From Procambarus clarkii (lineage: Eukaryota > Arthropoda > Malacostraca > Decapoda > Cambaridae): DNA of 64,000 nt. The notes under the pieces were generated by a model. The model ran no database searches. It was given only the letters and a program-made list of their open reading frames with translations, and was not told where the DNA came from. Position numbers and translations under genes: made by a program. The stretch lies in contig NC_091227.1 of the NCBI RefSeq assembly GCF_040958095.1, forward strand, positions 21,372,794 through 21,436,793, given 5' to 3'. Positions 25,169 through 51,103 of the stretch are shown here, piece after piece. Numbering within the stretch: position 1 is the first letter of the stretch; each line of letters starts with the position of its first letter.

Positions 25169-26138
25169 ACAAGCCCCTTGGGAATCTCTGCCAGCAGACT
25201 TTAAGATTATGGCTCTTGAAGGAAAGAAGAACCAGACACATCCTCATCTGCTACGTAACTTTGCACAGATGCATATAGAAGCAAACATGGCATCCGACAG
25301 CTTCACTTACTTCACGGATGGGTCATTAGACCAGCAGGGACAAGAAACCGGAGCTGCAGTTAAAGCAGGAAACCCTGTATATAGTTGGAGGCTCTCAAAT
25401 GGGTGTTCGACTTTACAAACAGAGATGCTAGCCATTCAAAAGGCTTTGGAACATGCTCTTGCTGAACACCGACAACATGTTATCATCCATACAGATTCGA
25501 GAACCGCCATTGAAACCTTGCAACAAGAACATATATGTGATAACATCCATCTGATCACAAATGTCTTATCATTCATGCACACACTCAAACGTCAAGGCCG
25601 ACGGGTACTTATCAACTGGGTGCCAAGTCATGTGGGACTAATAGGAAATGACATTGCAGACGAAGCTGCAAAACTTGCTACTAAGAGGGGAAATGTAGAC
25701 ATTTACATACCACAGAGTCTATCCCAGATGAAGAAAGTAATTCGAAACAGAGCAATGCGAAAGATGTACAGTGACCAAACCACAGCAGTTGCAACATCAG
25801 GATCTGCGGGTTGGTACAAGAATTCAACCAACTACGAACCACTTAGTTTGATGAAAGGGGGCAGTAGAACAACAGAAGAACACTTACATCGCATCAGGCT
25901 TGGGTACCCGTGTGCATGGGAAATAGGCTTACAGGTTCCGGAAGATGAGAGGAAATGTCAACACTGTGGAGAAATGCCCGACAGACCACTGGAACATTAT
26001 ATAACACAGTGCACAGTTACAAACCCATTAAGATTTCAACTTCGATTCAACAGAGCAGAGGAAGTTGTTAAACACATATGGCAAAATCTTACTGAAGCGA
26101 CCATACGAGTCATAAATACTCATCCTCCGCCCAAGTAA
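25169..26138 (+). pseudogene. LINE ORF2 C-terminus: RNase H domain plus Cys-His motif
   Basis: An intact ~320-residue tail of a Jockey/I-type pol. The RNase H acidic residues are all visible: FTDGS (Asp), TEMLAI (Glu), HTDSRTA (Asp) and GNDIADEAA (Asp). A zinc-type CQHCGEMPDRPLEHYITQC follows. Reverse transcriptase and endonuclease domains are missing through 5' truncation. Because the frame is undamaged, the insertion is probably young. It is classed as a pseudogene because the element cannot be autonomous. Confidence 0.85.
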
Positions 26139-26223
26139 AACAGACACAAGCATCACTTAGTGGGCCAGCCAGAGGCTTAGGGCCCGCGCAGGAATATCCC
26201 TGCTAAAAAGAAGAAAAAAAAAA
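25169..26223 (+). mobile_element. 5'-truncated non-LTR retrotransposon insertion
   Basis: Flanked by an 11-bp target-site duplication AGTTGATAGTG at 25158-25168 and 26224-26234, with a poly-A-rich 3' end at 26203-26223. The frame is open from the insertion point (QAPWESLPADFKI before the first ATG at 25209). The 3' tail recurs at 21745-21795. Confidence 0.88.
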
Positions 26224-26778
26224 AGTTGATAGTGTTCTCTTCTGCCGACAGATGGCATCAGCTGTATTATTATTATTTTAACAATATTATTACATTAATA
26301 ATAATGTATTATTATTACTTTAAACACTGATCTATACGTCTGGGAGCTTATAATAAGGTTTTATACCATGTTGGTATTAGGTAACTAGAATTCTGCAATT
26401 ACTTTTTTTATCTACTGTTGAGGATATGTAAGACAAATGTAAGGTTTTGAGGCTAAGTAACGAAGATAGTTACAAGATACGAGCCAGATGGTGTTGAGAT
26501 TGCGAAAGGGATTATGATAAGAACTTAAACCAAAAAAATCAATGCATAAATGTTCGCAAATATGAGACTGGATTTATTTCTCGAAAAGTTAGCAATGAAA
26601 TACGCTTTCTAGTTCTTTATTTTTAAAATTAAGACCAGGGATTCTGTCTAACGAAGCTGCAAGCTAAAACACCGTTATCCTATAATGTTCATCTGTAGCT
26701 TGACCCTAAATACTCGTTTATTAAACGAATTTATTGTTAGAGTTCATTAGGAATCAACGTTGTTGAAGGCAGAGCGTC

Positions 26779-27639
26779 CAACAAATACTTTCCTGTGATT
26801 GGCTGTTGCGGGGACTGCCAACGCTTATATGAATAAAATGCAAAATAAGAAATACGTCCTTTTAATCAATAACTTTGGTGTTGTTGTACAAAAGAACAAC
26901 AATTTCTGTTTTATACAAGACAGTAATTTCCATTTAACTGAATAATGTAGACCAATAAGAGGGCGGATCAGGCATGGTATCGCCGATATTATTTGTGTGA
27001 GGCAACACCCACTGATGACGTCACAAGTTAGGTAGCCAGCCCATGTTTCTGTAACACTCGTTACATCTTGCAGTGTTTAATTATCACTATATTAATACTT
27101 TTAAATAATTAACATTTCACTTTTTAGGTAGATTAAAGTTGAAGCAGAATGTCATAAGCAAGGATGGTGAGCTGAATAAAGATGATTTATTAAGTGGATG
27201 GAGCCTTTAGCTGATCCCTTCCTGTGATTGGCTGTTGTGTGAATGTCAACATTATGCACCCTATACCATCTGTGGGCGGAGCTTGGAACCTCCTACCCGA
27301 GCACAACAACCCGCCTTATGGGTTGCTGTTTGGCTATTTATAGTGCGTTGGAAAAAAAAAGAGATGGCGCTAGTTGTATTTTGTAGGGTAATTTGTTATA
27401 AGTGTAATTGATGTCAACAGATGGCGTAAGCTGTATCTTATGGCCACTATTGACCAGCCAGTTAATAGTGTTCTCTACTGCCGACAGATGGCATCAGCTG
27501 TATTATTATTACTTCCGAATTCCCTTTTAAACACTGATCTACAAATCCCTTGGCTTATGATAAGGTTTTATACCATTTATGATAAGTATTAGATAACTGG
27601 AGTTCCGCAATTACTTTTATTTATCAACTGTTCAGGATA
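26779..27639 (+). repeat. Direct repeat DR-2 (about 0.9 kb)
   Basis: The uninterrupted partner of DR-1 in the same orientation. At the LINE site it reads agttaatagtgttctc, the empty target. Spacing between the copies is about 350 bp. Confidence 0.8.
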
Positions 27640-27664
27640 TCATCATATAACGTCTAGTTAGGAC

Positions 27665-27925
27665 GTACTGCTCTCGATTGATGAAGATTAAGCCACCCAA
27701 GAGGTGGCACGGGCATGAATAGCCCGTAAATATTGCTCTCGTAATATTATTCAGGGGGGTTGGGGAACTATCAAGTGAAAGCGCCAAGACTATATAGCAC
27801 TCGGAAGGGATCAGGATACGGATTTGGGATGGAAACGGGGGAAAGGAATGGTGCCCAACCTCTTGGGCGGTCTGGGATTGAACGCGGACCTGTAGGAAAC
27901 GAGACCGTCGCTCTACCGTCCAGTC
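27665..27925 (-). mobile_element. tRNA-derived SINE
   Basis: Minus strand: A-box region GGACGGTAGAGCGACGGTC and B-box GGTCCGCGTTCAATCCC, then a body ending in the GGTGGCTTAATCTTCATC block also seen at 16935. Confidence 0.7.
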
Positions 27926-28899
27926 CAAGTGGTTAAGCGTAATATTATTAAAACAACAATTTATGCATATAATAACAGCATTTCACACTAAAAATACTTG
28001 GATATATCGAAATTTGGTAGTGAATTCCAATCTAGGAATCTCCTTTGACTAAACTGTACTTTTAATCATTTTTATGTACTTACTACTTATTATTAAATTA
28101 TTAAGTACTTACTATAATAATTAAATAAATTATTTTATTTAATATTTAAATTAAATGATAAAATAATAGGTAATAATAAATCATTGTGTAGGGGGACAGG
28201 CAGGCAGTGTATATATACATGTTAGGCTTATACCAAGGTTCCACAAAGGTGCCACAAAGGTGCCAAATTAAAGACTGGGTGCTGCCGGGGCGGGCCCAAG
28301 GGCTGCTGGCGGCCCTGGCCAGGCTGAACTTCCGCGCCACTTATAATCACCATTGTTTAATAATCTTCACAGGGAGAAACAACTGTAAATATAGGAATAG
28401 TTTATTACAACATACACGGTAAAGAAAACAGCTCGGAAACTAAGGAAATAAAGCTGCCGAAAAAAACATTAAAGTCCACTTCAAGTTCAAGTATGTTTAT
28501 TGAGACAATAACAAAATACATCTCAAAGGGATAGAGTAGCTGAGGCTATTTCTACCCCCCCCCCCCTTCTACTTCAAATCCCTCAAGGGGCGCACAAATT
28601 CAGTGAGTACAAATACACAAATCACAATACAAGAATCCCATTTAACATAGCAGGTTAAAATAGAAGCACAGCGTACAAGTGTTACAAGTGAGTTACAAGT
28701 TACAAGGGAACAAGTGAGAAGGCGGTGGAGGCCAAAACCGGAATTGCACACTGATTTTAATGCAGATATGTCGTGATTATCATAATATAAAGATGTTAAG
28801 GCACGAAAACCTTTTTATTCGTTAAATTGTATAAGGCAATTAAAAAACCTAACTCACAGCCCCTCTGTTCAAGTCCCTCAACATGCTAAACATATACTC

Positions 28900-29465
28900 A
28901 CTCTACACATTCTCGTGTGCTATCTACATGTACAAAACCCTTGTTCCTAAATGCTAATCTTGATCTGAAACTTTTTCTTGATAGGTGTAATAGAACCCAT
29001 GAGCACCACACCAGAAATAAATATCTATTTGATATCCCCAGAGTCAGGCTAAATCTGTGTAAACACTCCATGCAAATTAAAGGGGCCCAGTCTTTGGAAC
29101 TCACTCCCTGATGAATTAAAAAATTGTCCAACCTCTGCCTTGTTCAAAAGTAAACCCAAAAGTACCTAATTTCATCCTCATAGTTTCCTACCTTGTGCTT
29201 CAAACTTACACAATCTTGTACTTCCCCAATATTAGTAAAGACTAATTAAGTACTTAATCTTTACCAGTATAATCACCCCTTTCAATTTATATTGTTGATA
29301 TAAACCTTACCACAATGTGCTTTTTCACCTTACCGTATATGTTAGATTAAGTACCTGCCCGAAACGCTATGCGTGTTAGTGGCTTTGCAAGAATGTAAAA
29401 ATATCATTAATGTAATATCACCAACCCATTGTAACTTGTAAATAAAATTAATTATTATTATTATT
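28900..29465 (+). pseudogene. LINE C-terminal relic and 3' UTR
   Basis: HTRNKYLFDIPRVRLNLCKHS, then after a stop DELKNCPT, is the final motif of CR1-like LINE ORF2. The 3' end has AATAAA followed by a (TTA)n tail at 29440-29465, typical of the group. Confidence 0.65.
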
Positions 29466-29479
29466 AAATATTATTTGAA

Positions 29480-30600
29480 TTCATTTGCTAATTATATGAT
29501 AATGTGCCATCTATTTATTCATATTCTTAACTTATTATCAACTTCTGTTGCCTTATCAACTTCTGTTGTGTGTATGTGCAGAAATAATATTAATAAAACA
29601 ACATCGTGTAGTGTACTCTATATATCAAAATATATTACTTTGAAACCCATATATCATTCACTAAAAAAAAATTGGGCTTACTCTTATTACAAATTCGCTA
29701 CTTTTAGACCGTCAGCTTGCTACTTTCAGCAATTGAGATCTGGCAACCCTGTATGGAACATCTATCTATGTAATTTTGTGATAACTACAGATACATTGCT
29801 TTCGATACATTATTAAATATATTATTTAACTAGATTCTAATTGATTTCCGGTCTGGGTGTACCAGACACCGCAGTCTTCAATTTACTATCAGATCTGGTT
29901 AGGCTACCAGGCTCTGAACTCATTTCTAACAATTCAATTCTGAGGCTCACAGGAAGGTTTTAATAATAGTTTCTTAGTGCCTACAAGGCGTTTGGAAATG
30001 GCAAGAAAAGTTTTTTGATAATTGCTAAGTAGAAAATTATGTCGTATAATTACTGACCTCGAGCCTGGGAGTGCTGGTGGGTTACTAGGACTCAGTAGCA
30101 CATAAGTATCTGTAATCTTGGAAGGCAAATGTGGTAATAAAATTTCCATCTGCAGTGCAGGTTATATTCTGATAAAATGTTTTAGCAATAATTATAAAAG
30201 TGCGCAAATTTTAAATATTGATGTTAAAAATAACTTGGAAGAGATAGAGAAGTATGTGAGGCCGTAGCTTGTATGAGAGATGAAGGAGCTTCTTCCACAC
30301 ATGTTCAGGTTTGTTGAGGTCTACATTGTTTCATCCGAATGAAAATGTTTTATATTGTTTCGTCGAATGACAGGTGACGTATAAATATGTTACGAGCTTT
30401 TGGGTATATGTACATATTACTGCACCGATGTTTTGTTGATTTTATAGCACTACGGGCTCACCATAGCCCGTGCTACTTGGAACTTTGTTCCAGGTAGCGA
30501 ATCTTTAACAACAACAACAATTTGTTGATCCATATACCTTCTCAGTGGACGTGAGTGTGGTTGTTGACCGATATACCTTCTCAGTAGACCTGACTGTTGG
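29480..30600. other. Unrecognised stretch 3' of gene B
   Basis: 29665-29755 ends in gagatctggcaaccctgtatgg, which read on the other strand resembles the sequence at 23835-23900. A SINE-like block (catagcccgtgctacttgg) lies at 30450-30515. Two ~35-bp units with atataccttctcagt at 30530-30600 are the 3' flank repeat of the gene family. Confidence 0.5.
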
Positions 30601-30677
30601 TATTACAGTTTCCAACGGTTCAGCCACCTTAGCTGCGATACTTTGATTTGCTGACTAAGAAGGACAACTTCCACTAT

Positions 30678-38118
<7,441 letters not shown>

Positions 38119-38155
38119 CTTCCTGAATAAGGTGTCGAGTGAGTTGCGTTGATTG

Positions 38156-38217
38156 TATATTATAGAGATCTTTGAACACGAACGACGCATGCGCTGTTCG
38201 ATCCTCCAGGTGTTTCC
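38156..38217 (-). promoter_or_regulatory. Gene B proximal promoter: TATA box, CATGCGC and CAGGTGTTTC motifs
   Basis: Minus-strand TATAATATA lies 38-46 bp before the ATG. Plus-strand catgcgc (38188-38194) and caggtgtttc (38207-38216) lie 70 and 89 bp before it. The order and spacing are kept in gene C. About 30 bp further upstream a SINE-like insertion interrupts the homology with C. Confidence 0.5.
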
Positions 38218-38246
38218 TCAGCTCCAAACAAAACGTCCACTACGTG

Positions 38247-38345
38247 CCATAGCCCGTGCTACTTGGAACTTTTGTTCCAAGTACTACTTGGAACATTTTG
38301 CTTCTTGGAACTTTTTTTCCAAGTAGCTGAATCTAAAACAACATC
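38247..38345. mobile_element. SINE-like insertion upstream of gene B
   Basis: The string catagcccgtgctacttgg and a following ttgttccaagtag block also occur at 30450-30515. Gene C lacks the insert: its upstream sequence passes directly from the CAGGTGTTTC motif to the shared cggaatacgaaacgaccc. The element was therefore inserted after B and C separated, about 130 bp before the B start codon. Confidence 0.6.
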
Positions 38346-38349
38346 TAAA

Positions 38350-39295
38350 CGGAATACGAAACGACCCACAATTTTAATGTGTTGTCACTCAACTCATAAC
38401 AAATGAGTGGAATAGTAGTAAACTAGGAGTAATTTCTTTTGAATTTCAGACATGCTTTCAAAATGTTTTTGTACATATATGAGGTGCTGTACTGAATTGA
38501 AGGAGGACGGAACATTCTCAAATTAATAATGGGCCACTTTAAGTTATTTAAATCTAGGTGTCGTTCAACCTGTCTTCCAAAAGCAGTATTAGTAGCTTGA
38601 AAGTAGTTACTTCCATCCAACCCAAATTGGATGGAAATACGCAATATGGGTTGTTGAAAAAAAGGGCCACTGTTTGTGGTGTTAATTTTGAATAGAACAC
38701 GTGAAAGAAGGCAACAATCTAATTTAACTATTGCTGGCCCTGTTATAGTACATATATACAGTATATTTAATTAGACCCAAGATTGCAAATATTAAACAAA
38801 GGATTGTTTATATATATATCCAAGCCCGGTAAAGTTTATGGTTAACATCATTTGCTTATGCTTTTTTAGTATTCCAGTGCTACAAAACAACCATTTTTGG
38901 GTACATCCGTCAATATTTTGTACATTCCGTTTATAGTATCCTTAGACTTAATACAATTTTTTGATGAGTGGTTGCTGTAATGACCTTTCAAACTAAGCTG
39001 CAACAGGACTCCAGTATTACACACGCTCGCATACCATGTGGCACGAACGGAACAAGAGCTGATTCTAATAATCACAATAGTTTAAATGAATCTTGTGTAA
39101 TATAGTTTGCATTATCATTATTGCAAAAATACATTTAAGACTTTACAAGGAGATTCAGCAGAATATGTCTCGTTATTAACTCTTTGGACATGACTTGCGT
39201 CCACTTTTTTTCTCTTGAGTCCTAGCTTTGGACAGGACTTGCGTCCAGAACAAAAATATTTGTATAAAATTCATTTTTAATCTGATCGACTTTAG
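38350..39295. other. Upstream flank of gene B
   Basis: 38350-38790 aligns with 48180-48585 upstream of gene C (cggaatacgaaacgaccc ... gttaattttgaatagaacacg ... acccaagattgcaa). Beyond that nothing is recognised. Confidence 0.6.
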
Positions 39296-39299
39296 GATA

Positions 39300-40400
39300 G
39301 TTTCAAAATGAGCGCCTTTAGAGTGCGCACAATTTGATACTAAAATGAAAGATGTAACAGGAAACTTGATGTCAGAACACTTGAAAGATTATAAATACGT
39401 TTTTGGGTCAAATTTTAACATTTTAAAATATTTGTTAAAATTCTATTTATTGTGCTATTATTATGGGACTAGTTTTAAAATGCGCGCCTTTAAATTGCAA
39501 ACAATTTGATACCAAAATGAAAGATGTAACGCGAAAATTTATGTCAGAACACTGGAAAGATATAAATAATTATGTGATGATGAGCGTCCAAAATTAAAAT
39601 ATTTGTTAAAATTCCAGTTATTGTTCTATTACTATGAGACTAGTTTTAAAATACGCGCCTTTATATTGCGAACAATTTGATACCAAAACGAGCGACGTAA
39701 CATGAAAATTGATGTTATCAAACAGAACGAGTATACACATTAGCGCGGGTGGAACACGAACAAGGGGACACAGGTGGAAACTTAGTACCCAGATGAGCCA
39801 CAGAGACATTAAAAAGAATTTTTTCAGTGTCAGGGTAGTTAACAAATGGAATGCATTAAGTAGTGTTGTGGTGGAGGCAGACTCCATACACAGTTTCAAA
39901 TGTAGATATGATAGAGCCCAATAGGCTCAGGAATCTATACACCAGTTGATTGACAGTTGAGAGGCGGGACCAAAGAGCCAGAGCTCAATCCCCGCAAAAA
40001 CAACTAGGTGAGTACATTAGGTTGCGGTGTGCAAATTGGTGCTCGCTCACGGGTAACTTTAGGCTTTGCTACGGGGAGTCTCGCCAGGTTTTTGGACATT
40101 ATATGCATATACACCTGCAGGGAATTTAATTGCGAACACAATAATACAAAAACGAACAACGTAGCACGAGAATTAAGGTGAAAAAAACTGAAGCGAGTAT
40201 ACACATTTTACTGATTTTGTGCGCTAACGGGTAACTTTTGCCGACTTTAGGCTTTGCTGTGGGGAGTCACGCCGGGCTTTTGGGCATTATATGCATATAC
40301 ACCTGTAGGCAATTCTATTGCGAACACAATGATACCAAAACGAACGACGTAGCACTAGAATTAAGGTGAGAAAACTGAAACGAGTATACACATTCAGGCG
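39300..40400. repeat. Tandem array of ~170-bp units split by a LINE
   Basis: Units begin gttttaaaatgcgcgccttt and contain acaatttgataccaaaa. About three lie at 39300-39720. Two related longer units (ctaacgggtaacttt ... cattatatgcatatacacctg ... gaacgacgtagcac) lie at 40016-40400. A LINE 3' end sits between the groups. Confidence 0.7.
39725..40015 (+). pseudogene. LINE C-terminal end (L-tail family, copy 1)
   Basis: [19 protein letters not shown], then KNFFSVRVVNKWNALSS and [13 protein letters not shown]-stop, followed by a UTR with gaggcgggaccaaagagcca ... caactaggtgagtac. The same end occurs at 46289, 54240 and 55395. Confidence 0.75.
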
Positions 40401-41568
40401 TCGCCGCACGCTCGCCCGCACCTCCCGCCCCTTGACGTCAAAGTCTGCAATGCTCACGCGCCGGGCGCGATAGTGTCCGATACACGATCGTAGAACGATA
40501 CATATATGTCTTAATTAATAGCGAGTTTACTTAAAAGATAAGGATTTATTTAAATACTTGTTCTATTTATAACAAGGTATGCCAACCTGTGTATTTGATG
40601 CAGCATCAAAACAAAACAACAAACATAATTAAACAAGACGTTCCATGACTTTCTAAATGAAGACAGATTTTAAGCATCAATATATAACTAAACCGATAAA
40701 TAAATTTGGTAATTCCATTAGGTATACACTGATTTCTACACTGTGGATCTGGGTCTCGGGCAAAACAATCCATGCTACCAAGGCTCACTTGTGCGATTCT
40801 GATTATTAGTTATGGTGATTTTTCGTAGATAAAGCTCACTATATAGTACTATATGTGTATGCTTGTTGCTGTGAGTGTTGTCTATGCTTGTACATGTTAG
40901 TAAAATATTTACAAAAATAATGTAAGGAAAAAAATATAAATTACTAATATGCAAATTATATTTAAAAAAAAAAATATTACAGCCAATCATGAAGTTCCAC
41001 AGAAAGAAGCCATTTTAATTTTTTATGCAATAATATACTTAATAAATAGTATAAATAACAACATTTGGGTACATTTGCGTCGCCAAACATAGCGGTTGAT
41101 AACTCAGCTAATACAATAATTGATGACATATAACTAATACAATAACTGATGACAATTTTGGTGAAGAGACATTTTCACTTCTGTATGAGTCAGCTGATAA
41201 AGCAAATAGAATAACAACTTTGAAATAAATTACCTGTGGAACAACCAGACAACAAGAACCATCAGAAAAAATATAGAGAACTCAACTGTAGTATACAGCA
41301 TGCAGTGCGTTGGTTCTCATGGCTTAGTAACGAGTTACAGGTTGTGGAGCCTTTCACTTCTACGCATGTAGGCCTGATTGGGAGTTGATCCATGTACCTT
41401 TCTGTAGTGCTGGCTGTGGGTATTGATCCATACACCTCAGTTGTTCTGGCTGTAGGTGTTCATCCATATACATAATCAGTTTACCTAATGGATATTCCAG
41501 TTCCACTTTTCTTCAACAGTCCAGTCACCTTAGCTGCAATACTTTGGCTTGTAGACTGTGGACAACTT
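40400..41568. other. 3' flank of gene C
   Basis: 40710-41568 aligns with 50290-51103 downstream of gene D (aattccattaggtatacac, tggtgatttttcgtagataaa, gttgatccatgtacctttc). The conserved stretch just after the stop includes caccttagctgcaa. No second gene is seen. Confidence 0.65.
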
Positions 41569-48063
<6,495 letters not shown>

Positions 48064-48107
48064 CTTCCTGAATAAGGTGTCGAGTGAGTTGCGTTGATTG
48101 TATATCA

Positions 48108-48166
48108 TTTATAAAGATCTTTGAACACGAACTACGCATGCGCTGTACGATCCTGCAGGTGTTTCC
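48108..48166 (-). promoter_or_regulatory. Gene C proximal promoter: TATA box, CATGCGC and CAGGTGTTTC motifs
   Basis: TTTATAAA lies 45-52 bp before the ATG. catgcgc (48137-48143) and caggtgtttc (48156-48165) are 74 and 93 bp before it. All are about 4 bp further out than in gene B because of a small insertion next to the TATA box. Confidence 0.5.
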
Positions 48167-48584
48167 TCAATTCCACACGGAATACGAAACGACCCACGAG
48201 TTTAATGGCTGTCAGTGAACTCATAACAAATGTAGTGAAAAAGTAGTAAACTATGTATAAGTTTTTTAGTGTATTTTAGACACGCTTTCAATATGTTTTT
48301 TTATGTATAACAAGTGTTGTACTGAAGGAATGAGAAAGGAGCGTTCTCAAATTAATAATGGAGCCGCTTAAAGTTACTTAAACCTAGGTGTCGGTCAACC
48401 TGTCATTCAAAAACTAGTTACTCTGGATGAAAATACACAATATGGGTTGTCGGACAAATAAAAAAAAGTTCACTGTTTGTGGTGTTAATTTTGAATAGAA
48501 CACGTGAAAGAAGGCAACAATCAAATCTAACTTTTGCAAGCCTTGCTATAGTACATATATGTACTTAATTATACCCAAGATTGC

Positions 48585-50280
48585 AACTGTTAGGCTATTA
48601 TTAGTGCAAATTGCTGAATTTGGAATCAGAGGTAATCATCTAAGTTGGATAAATAGCTACCTATCCATCACGCATGCTAGTGTCCTATTTAAAGGAGTTA
48701 AAAGTACAATAACAAGTGCATTCGAACTAGGCACACGTCAAGGTGGTGTCCTAAGCCCTATGCTCTTTAATATACTTCAGCACAAACTTATCATCCATGA
48801 CATACCTGTACAACCTACTGAAACTGTTATATGTTATGTTGATGATATATGTATTATGGCACACAGTAAACCAGGACTACAAGCCTTACTTGATGCATCT
48901 TCCAAAAAAGTAGTAAAATGTGGCCTCATAATCTCTGTTGATAAAACAAGGTTTCTTATTCCTCATTTTCTTCATGTTAACTATACTATTAATGGAGTGC
49001 CTGTGGAGACTTGGGAGTCTTATAAGTATCTTGGAATCGAGGTTAATGATACAAATCTCATCAGCAACGTTCGCAAAAAACTAGTTTTTTTTTTTTGCGA
49101 ACAAGCAAAAACACTTGTTAAGTTTTAACAAGTTTTAAACCTCTCCTCCCTTTAAACCTTAAACCTCTCAAAACTCTTGAGGGTAAAGGATTTGGCATTA
49201 ACATAAAATATGCTCGTAGTTTTTATATTGCCTTCTTACGATCTGTTGATAATTATGCTTCACATCTTAAATTTTCTCCTAAACAATTACAAGTCCTAGA
49301 TGTAGTACAAAATGATGTCATACGCATCATCCTGGGTTGTCCTAGAACTGTCAGAATTGTTAACATGAGAAAGGAACTAAGATTACCTTCTATTTGTGAG
49401 AGAATAATTCTACTTAATACTATGTTTTGTGCATTTTTTTTAAATAATGGTCCCCCCCCATCATCTCTATTCAAATTAAATTGAGATCCATTCTAAACAA
49501 TTCTGACTTCACGCAATCCGCCACAAAATGCTCCTTACAATGTGTGACTCAGTTGTTGTGCCAATAATCTTATGAAACTGAATGTGTCTCTTAGTCCTGA
49601 TAAAATTGTTCACTGTATTTCCCCTTGGAAAAATGTGCAGGTCTCTATACATTATACCCCCCATCAGTGTAAAACAAATCTATATCACTGAAACTATGAG
49701 ATGTATAACACCAGAAGCTATTGACAGTCATCTTCAAAATCTCAAGCCAACTGAATCTTATGCCTTTACTGATGGTTCTGTGCAATTAGGCACTTGTAGA
49801 ACAGGTTGGGCAAGTGCAGTATATAAAAGGAATGAAATGATAATATCTATGTCACAGAGATTGAACAACTAGGCAAGCACGACATAAACTGAGCCGCTGG
49901 GTATTTATCTAGCCACTGAGTACCTTAAGCTCAATGGGGGTGGAGTGATATATTGTGGCTCTAAGAGTGCTCTGCAGTCCTTAAATACGCCATCACAATG
50001 TATGTCTGAAGTAGCTTATAATATTAAATGTAATGTAATTTTTCCCAATGATAATAACTTTTCAATAAAATTTGCGTGGATCCCATCCCATGTTTGAGTT
50101 GAAAAACATGACTGTGTAGATCGATTGGCCAATGAGGCAGGAATGAGAACATTGTTTATGACTTTGGACTATCTAATGCAATTATTAGAAACATGCAAAT
50201 TAAAGAAATTCCTTCAGATTTAGAAGAACTAAGAAATGCCCAGATACCTAAAAGCTGCAGTACTTAAAGGTATGACAACT
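48585..50280 (+). pseudogene. Decayed I/Nimb-like LINE: reverse transcriptase and RNase H
   Basis: FGIRGNHLSWINSYL, GTRQGGVLSPMLFNI and the catalytic CYVDDICI keep the reverse transcriptase core readable to about 49128. A frameshift follows and the next part reads DVVQNDVIRIILGCPRT. RNase H begins AFTDGS near 49765, but a later catalytic Asp is replaced (CGSKSAL) and stops interrupt WIPSHV. It sits between the upstream flank of gene C and the 3' flank of gene D. Confidence 0.8.
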
Positions 50281-51103
50281 TTTGTAATATTGTAATTCCA
50301 TTAGGTATACACAGATTTCTGCACTGAGGCTCTGGGCACAAGGCAAAGTAATCCATGCTTCCAAGGCTCACTTGTGCGATTCTGACTATTAGGTATGGTG
50401 ATCTTTCGTAGATAAAGCTCACCATATACTACTATATGTCTCTGCTTGTTGCTATGAGTTTTGTCTATGCTTGTACACGTTAGTAAAATCTTTTAAAATT
50501 AATGTAAGGAAAAAAATATAAATTACTGATATGCAAATTATATTAAAATAAATATATTACAGCCAGTCATAAAGTTCCACAGAGAGAATCAATTTTTATA
50601 TTTTATGCAACAATATACTTAAATTGTATAAACAACATTTGGGTACGTTTGCGTCACCAAACATAGAGGTTGATAACTAATACAATAATTGATGGCATGA
50701 TAACTAATGCAATATCTGGTGACAGTTTTGGTGAAGAAACACTTTCACTTCTGTATGAATCAGCTGGTAAAGAAAATGCAATAACAACTTTGAAACAAAT
50801 TACATGTGGAACAAGCTAACAACAAAAAACATTATATAATATGGAGGACTCAACTGTACTATACAGCATGCAATGCGCTGGTTCTCATTGCTTAGTAACG
50901 AGTTACAGGTTGTGGAGCCATTCACCTCTACACCTGTAGGCCTGACTGTAGGAGTTGATCAATGTACCTTTTCAGTTGTCCTGGCTGTAGGTGTTCATCC
51001 ATTTACGTAATCAATTTACCTAATGCGTATTACAATTCCACTTTTTCCAACAGTTCAGTCACCTTAGCTGCAAGTCTTCGGTTTGCAGTTTGAAGGACAA
51101 CTT

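Larger units (their letters stand above)
24447..26429 (+). repeat. Direct repeat DR-1 (about 0.9 kb), split by a LINE
   Basis: 24447-25168 and 26235-26429 align with 26779-27639. Shared landmarks are cttcctgtgattggctgttg (twice in each copy), gataaagatgatttattaag, ccatctgtgggcggagcttg, a TATA-like ctatttatagtgcgttgg and the ending ctgccgacagatggcatcag. The LINE occupies 25169-26223. Confidence 0.8.

Noticed and set aside
25209-26138. Host RNase H gene
   Set aside because: The TSD, poly-A-rich tail, Jockey-like APWE text upstream of the ATG and zinc motif downstream show a truncated LINE.
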